Origin: Symbiodinium natans | Lineage: Eukaryota > Sar > Dinophyceae > Suessiales > Symbiodiniaceae | Length of the DNA stretch: 64,000 nt | Assembly: GCA_905221605.1 (NCBI GenBank) | Contig: CAJNDS010002210.1 | Span: forward strand, 299,501-363,500 | Direction of reading: 5' to 3' | Position numbers and translations under genes: made by a program | Shown: one piece after another, positions 21,150-31,589 of the stretch | Position numbering within the stretch: the stretch's first letter is position 1 | Layout: each line of letters starts with the position of its first letter | The notes under the pieces: generated by a model | What the model was told of the DNA's origin: nothing | Databases searched by the model: none | The model's input: only the letters and a program-made list of their open reading frames with translations

Positions 21150-21524
21150 AGGCTCATCCTCGTGGAGTGCAGTTGCGTAGACCTGTCGCTAGGAACGCTG
21201 GCAGTATGCATGCTTGGTGTTCCGATGGGGTGCTCAAGGTGTGCAACAGTACCCTTGCATGTCCAAGACAGGTTCATGCATAAGCATTGTGTCAGAACAC
21301 ACCCACAGGAGCTGGACTGCTTTTCCACCTGTAAACTAGGCCCACTGAATAGCACCCTTTGCTACCGGAATTGGAACGTCATGGCCGCGGCCGTCGCAAC
21401 AACGCTCAATGTGGCTGATGATGGCAGTGATGACGGCCAGTGCAGGCAACATTGCATGTTTCACCCGGGGGATATCCTCACTGGATTGGCGTGGTTGAGA
21501 ATCCGTCCTGCGCCTTTAGCTTGA
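21142..21524 (+). CDS. Open island between arrays, Cys-rich, unknown
   Basis: The whole island is open in one frame from the end of the preceding array to TGA at 21524. It reads LILVECSCVDLSLGTLAV, later HPQELDCFSTCKLGPLNS and ending IRPAPLA. An open run of more than 120 codons is longer than expected for a random island, so it may be an exon or a small gene. No family was recognised. The neighbouring island (21540-21720) is open on both strands and cannot be oriented. Confidence 0.3.
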
Positions 21525-21727
21525 GGTGGATGAAGGTTTTTCGTCCTGAACCAGAGCACATCAAAACACCGCAGAGATGCCTCTTGCGCCTGCGCCCATA
21601 GCTTGCGAGGACCAAGCGGGAGAGTTTCTTCAGTGCGGACGCAGGAGCATACGCAGGCCGGTACCGCTGCAGACCCTCAAAGGAAACCCCAAGAGATGTG
21701 CAATCTGTCATGGCGCGGAAGTTTTTT

Positions 21728-21786
21728 GTTTAGGGTTTAGGGTTTAGGATTTAGGGTTTAGGGTTTAGGGTTTAGGGTTTAGGGTC
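21728..21786 (+). repeat. TTTAGGG array
   Basis: About 8 units with one TTTAGGA variant. Confidence 0.85.
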
Positions 21787-21951
21787 TAACAAATGCCGAC
21801 GGAAGAGCTTGTTGAGTCTTCCTTTTCTTTTTTTGGCTATGCGCGGTCTGCCCAGGTCAGTCAGCAGGAACTGGTGGTGGTACTCCTACTCCCGTTGGGT
21901 CCACGGACCTTGCTGGCTGGCCTCCGCCAGCAAAGAGGAAATCCGAGGTCG

Positions 21952-22026
21952 GGTTTAGGGGGCTTCGGGTTTAGGGTTTAGGGTTTAGGGTTTAGGGTTT
22001 AGGGTTTAGGGTTTAGGGTTTAGGGG
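21952..22026 (+). repeat. TTTAGGG array flanked by a duplicated GGGGGCTTCGGG
   Basis: About nine units. The same GGGGGCTTCGGG word stands on both sides of the array, as if the array expanded inside it or duplicated the target. Confidence 0.8.
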
Positions 22027-22237
22027 GCTTCGGGATGTATGGGTTCAGGCGTTGGAATGCTTTAGACTTCCACGTTTTTTCGCGGGCGGAGGTATGGTGC
22101 AGATTGCTGGTGGCTTGTCCTGACTGCATGTTTTGGCATCTTGCACCTGGCATGGATGCTGTAAAGATACGACCCACAAAGGTCCCTGTTAGCTCTTAGG
22201 GCTTCGGGAGTAGGGCTCAAGGTTTCGGATTTAAGGT

Positions 22238-22363
22238 CCCTAACCCTAAACCCTAAACCCTAAACCCTAAACCCTAAACCCTAAACCCTAAACCCTAAAC
22301 CCTAAACCCTAAACCCTAAACCCTAAACCCTAAACCCAAAACCCTAAACCCTAAACCCTAAAC
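22238..22363 (-). repeat. CCCTAAA array
   Basis: About 17 units, nearly perfect. Confidence 0.9.
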
Positions 22364-22554
22364 CGCCTTGCAGCAGATCCAGGGAGCTGGGCCAAAGCTC
22401 TCAATAAGCACAGTCACAAGTCAGAATCCTGCGAACGACCCGGCAACAACAAACACTGGCTGGTTCTTAGTAGGGAATGAGGGAATGAGGAAGGAGACTA
22501 CCAAGCGAGGAACAACATCTCCGAACCAAACGGACGACGTCTGACACCCCAAAC

Positions 22555-22661
22555 TTGAGATGTGCCCCCCTTGTACTAGCAGTCCCTACTCGAGACCATG
22601 GCACCCGTATGTTACGTAAATCCTTATTAAGGACTGTTAGTATAAGGGGGAACATCCCAAC
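22555..22661. mobile_element. MITE-like family 1 element
   Basis: 107 bp with inverted ends TTGAGATGTGCCCCC ... GGGGGAACATCCCAA and inner arms around ACTAGCAGTCC / GGACTGTTAGT. No coding capacity. It is followed directly by CCCTAAA units. Confidence 0.75.
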
Positions 22662-23366
22662 CCTAAACCCTAAACTGTCTGGAGGTGCCAACCTTCTTAG
22701 CCAACCAAGCAGCGCGATCAATGCCTCGGCCATTGCTTTGTTCGAGCTGCGAGCCGAGACATCTTCGTGACTTTCTTGGTTTCCTTGAAGTTTTTGGATG
22801 GTAGAAGTTGCCGTATATGGGTACAACCTCCGATCTCTAGTTGGCATAGTTGATGGCTAAGACTAGGACGGTATCTGATCGTCTTGGAGCCCCTCTGTTT
22901 CGTTCTTGATGAGTGAAATATTCGCAGTAGTCCATCTGAAACAAGTCCAAGAATATCACCTCTGAAACAAAATGGAACTGAGGTCCAATCTTTTGATTCC
23001 GGTCAAATGTATTTAAGGCAACCGCTTGCTTGAAGCACTTCCTGAAGGTACATGTCCTAAATACCGCACCACACAACGAAGGGCAGCTTTGATAGGCAAG
23101 CAAAAACATACGTATATGAATGTATTCACAATACACCACAATACTATTCAATTCTGCATTACATTCTCGCCATCTTTGCTTGGGAAGCGTGGTGCGACTT
23201 TGTTGTTTCACAGACATCGTTCCTATCTTGATGGTTATAAGGTCTTTGGATATTGAAAGACGTTGGACTTGTTTCACTGGTGCACAGCCCTCATCGTTCA
23301 TGTGCTACTCATCTTCCACAGACCTGTTGGGATCTCATCCGCGCTCGCTCATTGCTTTGCTTGCAG

Positions 23367-23428
23367 ACATTCCGAGGCTTGCTTGTCACGCTGACGTACT
23401 GGTTCTGCTTCGTGCGCCTTGGACATGT
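23367..23428 (+). CDS. Candidate exon with a membrane segment (possible S1 of the channel gene)
   Basis: A pyrimidine-rich tract and TTGCAG precede an open segment reading TFRGLLVTLTYWFCFVRLGH, hydrophobic enough for a membrane helix. It lies upstream of the polycystin-domain exons in the right orientation, so it could be S1 of that channel. A MITE begins six bases downstream. This is inference only. Confidence 0.28.
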
Positions 23429-23433
23429 TAGGG

Positions 23434-23535
23434 TTGGGATGTTCCCCCCTTACATGAACCGTCCCGAATCGGGATGATGGCACCCCCAATTATAATCCCC
23501 ATGAAGGACTGTCAGGATAAGGGGGAACATCCCCA
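23434..23535. mobile_element. MITE-like family 1 element
   Basis: About 102 bp. The ends TTGGGATGTTCCCCCCTTA and TAAGGGGGAACATCCCC are inverted; the inner arm has GAAGGACTGTCAGG. Confidence 0.8.
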
Positions 23536-23835
23536 TGTTAGGTATCTAAGGTGTTTAGGGTTAAGTGTTTGTGAACTCTGACCATCTCCTTGGTGCAAGA
23601 ATCGGCTTGCTGGGAGAGGATCCTTCGCGCATCCGGTTCATATGCTTGTCATACGACTGGTGCATGAGATTCGCCCAGTTTGCGGTTATCCACGGGGCGA
23701 CCGTGACGCTGAGGTATTCGCAGGTTGTTCATCAAAATACAGCGGCGTCTTGGGAGATCCGGGCCACTTTCAAGCACCCTGGACGTGGAATAGTCCGCGG
23801 AGTTGAAAGTGTTGGGCAAACAAGGTTTATGGTTC

Positions 23836-23895
23836 GGGTTTAGGGTTTAGGGTTTAGGGTCTAGGGTTTAGGGTTTAGGCTTAGGGTTTAGGGTT
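23836..23895 (+). repeat. TTTAGGG array
   Basis: About eight units, then a GGTTCGGGTTCGGG run. The preceding island (23565-23830) is open on + (SRIRFICLSYDWCMRFAQ...) without a recognised family. Confidence 0.8.
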
Positions 23896-24053
23896 TGGTT
23901 CGGGTTCGGGTTCGGGGGGGTGCATGGCGCAGACCTTCTACATACTGGCGGGGCAGCCTGTCATTTGGCGGTCAGGATGTGCATGCCCCCAGGCATGAGA
24001 GAGCGAGCGCGCAAGAAAGAGGTAGAGATGAAAGCACGAAGAGAAACAGGGAA

Positions 24054-24112
24054 CGAGAGAGAGAGAGAGAGAGTGAGAGTGTGAGAGAGTGATAGAGAGA
24101 GTGAGAGAGACA
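24054..24112. repeat. GA microsatellite
   Basis: GAGAGAGAGA with GTGAGA interruptions. Confidence 0.9.
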
Positions 24113-24272
24113 GACATAGCCAAGGAACTGAGGGATTTCCCTGTGACATCTGCCGAGCTGCGTTTTTTTATGTCTGCACCCGTGTTGGTTGTGACGCCCA
24201 ACATCTGTGCCCCAACCCTCAATCCCGAACTGTAGAAGCAGACGCTGGGTGGGAGACCGTGACCCTAAACCC

Positions 24273-24411
24273 TACTTGGAGGTTCATGGTACTTTTTAAC
24301 CAATTATAACAGTACTTATACTGTACTTCCATATTCGGGCACTTAAGGGGCCTATAAGTGGGTGATACGTACAGTTATAATTGGATAATAAGTACCATGA
24401 ACCTCCAAGTA
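24273..24411. mobile_element. MITE-like family 2 element, full length
   Basis: 139 bp with a perfect outer inverted repeat of about 20 bp (TACTTGGAGGTTCATGGTAC ... ) and an inner one (CCAATTATAAC / GTTATAATTGG). Further copies lie at 42396-42524 and, decayed, at 33581-33690. No coding capacity. Confidence 0.8.
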
Positions 24412-24764
24412 AGCCCTGCAATTTGCAAGGATATCGCGGGAGGCGTTCCATAAGTGGGGAAGCCCCAAGAGGCGTTGCAAGGCCAATCAAACAGACTAGG
24501 CCCAGGCCTAGGCGTTGAGTGAGGGTTTCGGGTTTAGGTTTTGGGGTGTAGGGTGGTTGGAAAAGGGTTTAGGGTGACACTCTTAGGAGATGGGCCTCTA
24601 CTTCTTGCAGACATGCAAAGAACTGCCCGTCGCACATGCCCCGCTCTGAATGTTTCCAGCCGGTTGAGGGCTTCGCAGTCTTGCACTGCGGGCAGTTTTC
24701 TTCTAAGATTCGGGCTGGGCTCTACCATTATTTACTTTGAAAATTTGCGCTACGCACTGTGAGC

Positions 24765-25340
24765 CCTCCGTTACAGCTCCGTTACAGCACCTGCTACAGT
24801 TCCGTTACAGCTGCGTTGCACCTCCGTTACAGCTTCGTCACAGCTTCCGCTAGAGCTCCGTTACCGCTCCGTTGCACCTCCGCTACACCTCCGTTACAGC
24901 TTCCGTTACAGTTCCGTTGCAGCTCCGTTACAGTTCCGTTGCAGCTCCGTTATTGCTCCGATGCACCTCCGTTACAGCTCCCTTGCACCTCCGTTGCAGC
25001 TCCTTTACAGCTTCCGTTACAGCACCTGCTACAGTTCCGTTACAGCTCAGTTATACAGCTCCGTTACAGCTCCGTTGCAGTTCCGTTACGGCTCCGTGAC
25101 AGCTCCCGTTACAGCTCAGTTGTACAGCTCCGTTACAGTTCCTTTGCATGTCCGTTACAGGTCCGTTACAAGTCCGTTATCAAGTTGCTGCTTTTGCCAC
25201 GGCTCCGTTCCAGCTTCCGTTGCAGCATCGCTACAGCCGGTAGCGTTCCGTTGCAGCCTTCCGATCCGGCTCCTTTACAGCTCCGCGACAAATCCGTTAC
25301 AGCTCCGCTCCTTTCCGTTACAGTTTCTGTTATCAGCCCC
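24765..25340. repeat. 11-bp tandem repeat CTCCGTTACAG
   Basis: About 50 degenerate copies over nearly 580 bp, with substitutions (CTCCGTTGCAC, TTCCGTTACAG) and occasional 10- or 12-bp steps. Because 11 is not a multiple of 3, one open frame yields an 11-residue period (LQLRYSSVTAP). The 229-codon ORF here is treated as a product of the repeat. Confidence 0.85.
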
Positions 25341-25690
25341 GTTACCGGAGAGCATTTCTGTAATAGTAGAGGCCTGCAAATGATGGTAGAGCCCCGCCCC
25401 AATTCTAAGGACCTCATGCAGAAGCCTCTATACGAGAGGCTTATGTGAACAATGCATACCCGCTGATCCTCGCTCTTGACGCTAACCTCAAACCCTGAAC
25501 CCTAAAAGCTAAACCCTAAACAGGCAAGTTCGAGAAGGGAAATAACAACCTAAAACAGGAACTTCGAGAACATCATGGACCGGAGAACCAGCAAGCCTCT
25601 TGGCGTCAAAGCTCGAAACTCCACTTGCCCAAAACATCCGAAGTCCCGAAGCCCTACGCCCTCGGACTTCGTCCCTGCTGAGTGGCTCGT

Positions 25691-25802
25691 CCTAAACCCT
25701 AAACCCTGAACCCTAAACCCTAAACCCTGAGCCAAAACACCCTAAACCCTCAACCCCAAACCCGAAGCCCTAAACCCTGAACCCTAAACCCTAAACCCTA
25801 AA
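25691..25802 (-). repeat. Degenerate CCCTAAA array
   Basis: About 12 units with CCCTGAA and CCCTCAA variants. Islands on either side are open on + (for example 25850-25920, which reads DVGDEPDDIVFKDSKFPLR) and may be exons. Confidence 0.8.
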
Positions 25803-26425
25803 GCTATGCGGGAGGGAATAGCACCCGGCCCTCCAAGCCCAACGCACGTAAGGTTGAAAGCAGACGTTGGTGATGAACCCGACGACATCGTTTTCAAGGA
25901 TTCCAAGTTTCCATTACGGTGACGGTTTGGGAAAAGTTTAGAGGGTAAAGAAGCTCAAAGAAGCGAAGTTTAATCCCGGAATTCTGCCCAATCGCCCTGC
26001 GAGACGGTTTGGAGGGTTGAGAGTTGTTTCGGGTTTCAGGGTTTCTGGGTTGCGCGGGTTGTTTCGGGTCTAGGGTTTAGGGTCTCTGCCCAAAAGGTGT
26101 TGGGTCATGGGCAGATAGAGTCCTTAAACCCGAAACCCTGATTCCTCATAAACCCTAAGCCCTAAACTGCAGATGGTTCTAGTGTTCAGAGTTGGCCAGT
26201 TGCCAGGAGCTCTCACACAGGCTCCCCCAAAGCTCATCTGGGAGCTGATGCATTTCTCATGAACCCTCGTCCTCAGCAAGACATGTCTGACCTCTGTACC
26301 ATACATTCTTCTCTAAAACCTAAACCCTAAACCCTGAACCCTAACACCTAAACCCTAAACCAAAAAAATAAACCTAAACCCTAAACCCTGAGACGGGTAC
26401 CGGCCGAACCTGAGAATGTTCGCAG

Positions 26426-26542
26426 ATCTCGTGAGGACTACTCAGAGATGTACACGTGGCTTCGCGACGGCTACTTACCCCTGCTTTGGGAAGAAGGCCA
26501 GGCACGCAACAGCGAGAGACTGTTGTCTGAATCAGAACTTTA
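26426..26542 (+). CDS. Polycystin-like channel: extracellular-domain exon (first part)
   Basis: After GTTCGCAG the frame reads SREDYSEMYTWLRDGYLPLL and stays open to TAG at 26542. Polycystins have a D-x-W-x-W-L...LLP-L motif shortly after S1, and this segment fits it. The exon starts one base before the first codon. The donor was not fixed; a GC donor near 26491-26500 is likely, so the coordinates include the open run to its stop. It lies upstream of, and in the same orientation as, the exons at 29348-29679. Confidence 0.5.
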
Positions 26543-26593
26543 GCCCCGAAGCTCAAGACTGACTACTGACCCTTAAGTCCAAAACACCGCGCA

Positions 26594-26690
26594 ACCCAAG
26601 ACAACCTAAACCCTAAACCCTAAACCCTCAACCCTCAACCCTCAACCCTAAACCCTAAACCCTAAACCCCAAACCTTAAACCACGAAGCA
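26594..26690 (-). repeat. CCCTAAA array
   Basis: About 11 units with CCCTCAA variants in the middle. Confidence 0.85.
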
Positions 26691-27237
26691 GGCCCATATG
26701 GCCGGGGCCTCCTCGCCGGCCGGATGCGCCTAGTGGGGGGCGCTGCTTGGAGTGAAGCAGGTTTAGGGTTTAGGGTTTAGGGTTTAGGGTTTAGGGTTTT
26801 TTGGGGTTGAGGGCTTAACACCTGGGGGTTTCCGAAATTAGGGTACCTTCTGGGGTCCTTATTATGAGCGAATCCGACTATTTGGGGTCCGTGTTAGGGG
26901 CCCCAATTTTCGTAAACCCAAAACTCTGAAGTTGGGAGTTGAGGGTTTCTATGGATGTGCAGTAAAGGTTCATAGTTCACAGGCCTCTTTTGGACTTCGC
27001 TCGGGCTTTGTCAGCTTTCATAGAGGGAAGGCTTGCAGTTTAGGGTTTAGAATTTCCCTTGCACCGGACCTGGGCCCTAAACCCAGGCCCTGAAATCTCC
27101 GGGCCAGAGTTGGTGTCGAGCATCACAGAAATTCTAGAACCGACGCTCGAAACCCTCCCCCTGATAGGAAGGGCACAGTAGTGAAGCATAGGAGATGTAG
27201 AAGCTTCACGTGGAGGGGTGGGGGTAGGGGAGGGGAG

Positions 27238-27298
27238 AACCTAAACCCTAAACCCGAAACCCTCAACCCTAAACCCTAAACCCTCAACCCTAAACCCT
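27238..27298 (-). repeat. CCCTAAA array
   Basis: About eight degenerate units (CCCGAAA, CCCTCAA), followed by GTGTGCGCGTGCGAG, a word related to one found next to other arrays. Confidence 0.75.
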
Positions 27299-27595
27299 GT
27301 GTGCGCGTGCGAGGTCCGTTTATCTCGGCAGAGGGCGCAGCCAGTCAAATGCAGCGCAGCTCGGGCGAAGCAGCACCCAAAAGCGAATGAGCCGCGAATC
27401 TAAAGCCTCCAAAGCCCTAACCCTAAACCCTAAACCCTTAAACTAGGATAAACGTTGAGATGTTGCAACTTCCCCGCATTGATCCCCCTTTTACGCTCTT
27501 TAAAAGCGCCCTATCTTTCCGAAGAGAAGTAGTATTGCCGGTATTGGTCCCTGCAATGTGCCCTGAGTGTCAGCTAGGCGGGTGGCAAAGAAAAA

Positions 27596-27736
27596 ACCCT
27601 TAAACCCGTACACCCTAAACCCTAAACCCTAAACCCTAAACCCTAAACCCTAAAACCCTAAACCCTAAACCCTAAACCCTAAACCCTAAACCCTAAACCC
27701 TAAACCCTAAACCCTAAACCCTAAACCCTAAACCCC
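27596..27736 (-). repeat. CCCTAAA array preceded by GCTAGGCGGGTGGCAAA
   Basis: About 19 units. The preceding GTCAGCTAGGCGGGTGGCAA word also stands before arrays near 30019 and 31872, in altered form near 17670, and without its second half at 19568. Confidence 0.88.
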
Positions 27737-27855
27737 CAGACCCGAAAAGAAGTACTAGAAGCAGCCGTGAAGGCCTCAAGGAAATTGCGACAAGGGCTGG
27801 AGGTTCGTAAGGCCATCTTTACCCATTGGGTTCGACGTAGGGTTTCGGTTGGGGT

Positions 27856-27950
27856 TGGGGTTTAGGGTTTAGGGTTTAGGGTTTAGGGTTTAGGGTTTAT
27901 GGTTCAGGGTTTAGGGTTTAGGGTTTAAGGGTTTAAGGTTTAGGGTTAGG
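27856..27950 (+). repeat. TTTAGGG array
   Basis: About 12 units. The short island between this and the preceding C-strand array reads VKASRKLRQGLEVRKAIF on + and may be an exon. Confidence 0.85.
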
Positions 27951-27959
27951 GCTTTGGAG

Positions 27960-28150
27960 GCTTTATCGTTACTATTCGTATGTTTCGTTCTTATGACTAC
28001 TATGATTACTATTCGCACTGGTTTGACTGTTCTGAAGACACTTACTAATTCCTAGTGCTGGCATTGGTCTTACTTTTTTTCGGTTATTCTTCTTCCTATG
28101 TTTATTCTTCTTTGTATGGTTGCTAGTATTGCTGTTCTTCTGCTTGTTGC
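27960..28150. repeat. Degenerate triplet-rich T/A tract
   Basis: Rich in ATT, ACT, TTC and TAT triplets (TTACTATTCG..., TTCTTCTTCC...). A similar tract occurs at 46240-46600. Confidence 0.6.
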
Positions 28151-28411
28151 CCATTTTAATTCTGCACTATTACTGGTCTTGTTGCTCTTACGATCAACAC
28201 TCTAGTTACCATGAGCATCGTTGGGTGTGCTTGCAGACTGTGCGCTTTGAGGCCAGAACTGGTTTGGGGTTGACCTTGTGAGGTGGATCGAGCCGAGTGC
28301 TTTAAGAACGGCTGTTCTAGAAAAGGTTGCTCGCGGTCCTGCTTGGAAACCATTACTAGGGAAGGACTTCTGCGCCGTCCAAGCAGCTTACTAATCCCAA
28401 AATCGAGGACA

Positions 28412-28530
28412 CCAACCCTAAACCATAAACCCTAAACCCTAAACTCTAAGCCCTAAACCCCAAAACCCTAAACCCTAAACCCTAAACCCTACACCCTACA
28501 CCCTAAAAACCCTAAACCCTAAACCCTTCC
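28412..28530 (-). repeat. CCCTAAA array
   Basis: About 15 units with variants CCCTACA and CCCTAAAAA. Confidence 0.85.
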
Positions 28531-28534
28531 TAAG

Positions 28535-28635
28535 GGTGAGTCGTCAGAGAAGCGGTGGGTGGATGCCATCTACAATCAGTCCTGCTTCTCGGCGGGTGGT
28601 GAGACCACGATAGAGGAGGCGCGCCCGTGGTCTAG
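28535..28635 (+). CDS. Candidate exon of the polycystin-like gene
   Basis: Directly after a CCCTAAA array and AAG, the frame reads GESSEKRWVDAIYNQSCFSA and runs to TCTAG followed by GTTTTTGAGG (a GT donor). The position between the two polycystin-domain exons suggests it encodes part of the extracellular domain. The joining phases to the neighbours were not worked out. Confidence 0.4.
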
Positions 28636-28876
28636 GTTTTTGAGGTTTAGGGTCTCGGGTTTCATTCTTCAAACAAAAGGGTTTAGGGTTTAGGGTTTAG
28701 GGTTTCGGTTCGAGGCCGTTAGATATGGACGTACTTCCAAAGCACAGAGGTGAGTGCGCTCGACATGGGGATTTACGAAAATAGGGTACCCCCAATATAG
28801 ACCCCCCGACTAGCAGGATCCGCTAAAAACAAGGACCCCAATCAGGTACCCCCAATAGTCTCAACCTCGTTTTGAG

Positions 28877-28878
<2 letters not shown>

Positions 28879-28936
<58 letters not shown>
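28879..28936. repeat. Homopolymer C tract and neighbouring C and G runs
   Basis: About 58 C in a row, then a second run at 28963-28980, and G-runs at 29130-29146. CCTCGTTTTGAG before and AAACGAGG after (29157) form an inverted repeat around the tract. ORFs giving poly-proline here are artefacts. Confidence 0.9.
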
Positions 28937-28937
<1 letters not shown>

Positions 28938-29347
28938 ACCCCCTTCTCTCATTCGTTCTGTTTCCCCCCCCCCCCCCCCCGACCCCCTACCGAGGGGGTC
29001 GGGGGGCCAATCTCTGGCTTAAGAAGGGCAGTTCTTTGTAGGAAAAAAGGCTCTGGACCGGGGGTTTCTTAATTGAGAGGCGGGGGGGTTTAGAATTGAG
29101 TTCCGGGCTTGGGATTTCTTAATTGACGGGGGGGGGTGGGGGGGGGTCGATAAAAACGAGGTTGGCAGTTAACATTTATCGTAAACCCCCAGGTAGTAGT
29201 AAGTCGCCGGAAGTGGTGTCAGATTTCTCAACGCTCGAAAAAGCCGAAGGGCTTGCCGGGCTTGTGCCCCTGCACCGACAATCGGATTACTTTAGTGTTT
29301 AGGTTTTGGGGCTTAGGGCTTAGGGTGTAGGACCGCAGCCACGGCAG

Positions 29348-29679
29348 GACACCTACTGGTTGGACATCATGGAGGACCAGAATACCATGCTGGAGCATTT
29401 GCTCCACCTTGAGACAAGCGGCTGGATCACTCGGGAAACCATAGAATCTTGGCGCGCTTGCCAGATGCTCTCAGCTTTGTTTGAGCACTAAACATATAGG
29501 AACAACAACGAATATTGTTGGTAGTTACTCCGACCCCTAGATTAGGTGATCCGGCACATCGCTCTCAGGAAATTTCAATTCAAGCCTTCTACTTCAACGC
29601 GCAGAGCGAGAACTTTGTGCTGACGCAGGTTGAGTTCTCCTTGGAGGACACTGGGCACCCTGGATTTTTGGATATCTGA
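29348..29679 (+). CDS. Polycystin-like channel: two exons of the polycystin (TOP) domain
   Basis: Exon 29348-29443 (after ACGGCAG) reads DTYWLDIMEDQNTMLEHLLH and ends GWITRETI. Exon 29569-29679 (after GCTCTCAG) starts EISIQAFYFNAQSENF and continues VEFSLEDTGHPG to a stop at 29677. Joined by a 125-bp GA-AG intron in phase 0, the junction reads WITRETI-EISIQAFYFN. This keeps the spacing of the conserved polycystin block WLDRxTRxxxIxFxxYN, in which the N sits 16 residues after the W. The family forms cation channels whose large extracellular domain lies between S1 and S2. The 3' end of the second exon is not fixed; a GA donor near 29670 would remove the stop. Confidence 0.6.
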
Positions 29680-30298
29680 GGACTCTGCAAGCAGTTCCGT
29701 TGACTCCTTGGCACAAGTTTAGTGAACAAAGGCCAGAAGCCAATCAAGTCCGACGCGCCACGAAGCCTTGAAGCCTGCAGTCCTTAGCCCTAAACCTTAA
29801 ACCCTCTCATGCATTGTATCATCAGAGTAGTTAGCCGGCTGCTGCTGGGGGGGGGTTTGGAGTGTGGGGGGGCGGGGGGGTACATCTTCTGTTGCAAAGA
29901 AGGCCTTCCTGGGAACCAGTTGAACTCATTGGTCGATTTAAGACAAAGTCTTTAACATGTCCCATGTTTCAAGTTTTCGAGTAAGAAGTGCAGTCCCGGC
30001 AGTCCGCCGTTCAGACAGAGCTAGGCGGGTGGCAACAAAAAGCCCTAGACCCTCTTTTTCGATCGACTTGAGCGTTGCTTAGTGAGAGCCAATGGTGTCA
30101 GAATTTTCTGGCAGTAGTCGCAGCACCGGTCCGGAAAAGTGTGGCCTCAACTAGGGTTTAGAGTTTACATGCTGCTTGGGTCATGGAGTCGCTTAAAGCC
30201 CTCAGCCCTAAGCCGCACAGAAAGAAGGGTCGTGGAGTTGCTTGTAAGTAGGGAACCCAAGGTCGACACCAATGATAGGGCTTGGGGCTGAGAGGCCC
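29680..30298. other. Presumed intron or unique sequence, no exon recognised
   Basis: Contains a G-rich stretch at 29847-29882 and a GCTAGGCGGGTGGCAACAAA word (30020-30040), but no array longer than a few units and no convincing exon. Confidence 0.4.
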
Positions 30299-30429
30299 CC
30301 CTAAACCCTAAACCCTAAACCCTAAACCCTAAACCCTAAACCCTAAACCCTAAACCCTAAACCCTAAACCCTAAACCCTAAACCCTAAACCCTAAACCCT
30401 AAACCCTCAACCCTCAACCCTGAACCCTC
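30299..30429 (-). repeat. CCCTAAA array
   Basis: About 18 units. Confidence 0.9.
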
Positions 30430-30861
30430 AGCCTGGACACTTTGAACCATCCCTGCAGTGCGGTTGCAGAGGCCGTTAGAGCAGGTGGCAAAAACACCGA
30501 GCCCTCTTGCTGGCCCAGCCCCTAAACGCACAATGCAATTCCTAGGTAGGTTCTTAACCCTCTTCTGGCTCTCGTAAACAGGGACCTTACTCAGAGGGTC
30601 TATGTCTGCAAGGGTCCCCCTCATCCTGTCTCCTAAGGTACCTGCATGGTGAGAACGAGGTCCTGATGGTTCCCTCGTGCCTTGGGCCGAGTTTTGGGCT
30701 AGCAGTCCAAGAGTTGCTGGGTGTTCGAAAGTTCCATGTTCAATTCCTCAGCACTTCAGCACCAAGCACTGAAAGCCACGTCGTTCAAGTCGCAGGATGG
30801 TGTAGATTCGGGGAGCCCTTTTTTCGTAGGTATGGATATGATCTGAGTCCGGAATGAGAGC

Positions 30862-30932
30862 CACCCTAAACCCTAAACCCTAAACCCTAAACCCTAAACC
30901 CTAAACCCTAAACCCTAAACCCTAAACCCTCA
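30862..30932 (-). repeat. CCCTAAA array
   Basis: About ten perfect units. Directly after it, behind TTTGCCAG, a + strand island (30951-31055) reads DIYSAKGRFFLSNVGADVPE and may be an exon. Confidence 0.88.
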
Positions 30933-31589
30933 AGACACAGCATTCTTTGCCAGGGACATCTACTCCGCCAAGGGCCGCTTCTTTCTTTCGAACGTGGGCG
31001 CAGATGTGCCTGAGCTCATGCAGAGGAGCTATAGATGTTGCAATGTCAGGGTTTAGAGGTCTCACGGCTTCGGAAGACGGCCTAAATAGGATTCCAATCT
31101 TACGGCACCTGCTGAGATGTACACCACCGGATCCCTTTCCAGTTTCGCAGAAGGAGAAACCTTGCCTAAACCCCTAACCCTAAACCCTACACACTGTTTT
31201 GACATGTTCGAGAACCGACTGCCCACATCTTTTTCCTCCAAGAACGAACGGACCCAGACCCAGCCTGCGGATCGGCCAGCGATGCGGGAGCGAAAAAAAA
31301 ACCCTACAGCCTAAAGCCCTAAACCACTCTCTATCCTTGCAGCGCGGTTTGCCCAGCTAGACAGGAATAACAACCCTCAGCCCGAAAATTTAGACCATAT
31401 GGCCGTCATAACCCTAGACCCTAAACAGCCCTAAATCAACCTTTGTGCTTAAAACCCCAAAATTCTCTCACAGCCCAAAACGCCCCCAAACCCCCGAGCC
31501 CCACAAAACCCAGAAAAAGCCAAAAAGGCACAGCAAAAAGAACCAGCATCACAAACCCCAAAAACAGGGCCAAGCGGCACGGTCTCCAG

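Noticed and set aside
22837..23301. 154-codon minus-strand ORF
   Set aside because: No recognisable domain and no splice context. The + strand of the next island holds a better exon candidate.
24759..25448. 229-codon ORF with an 11-residue period
   Set aside because: Produced by the 11-bp tandem repeat, which is open in all frames. Kept as a finding, not as a gene.
28872..29072. Proline-rich ORF
   Set aside because: Translation of the C homopolymer.
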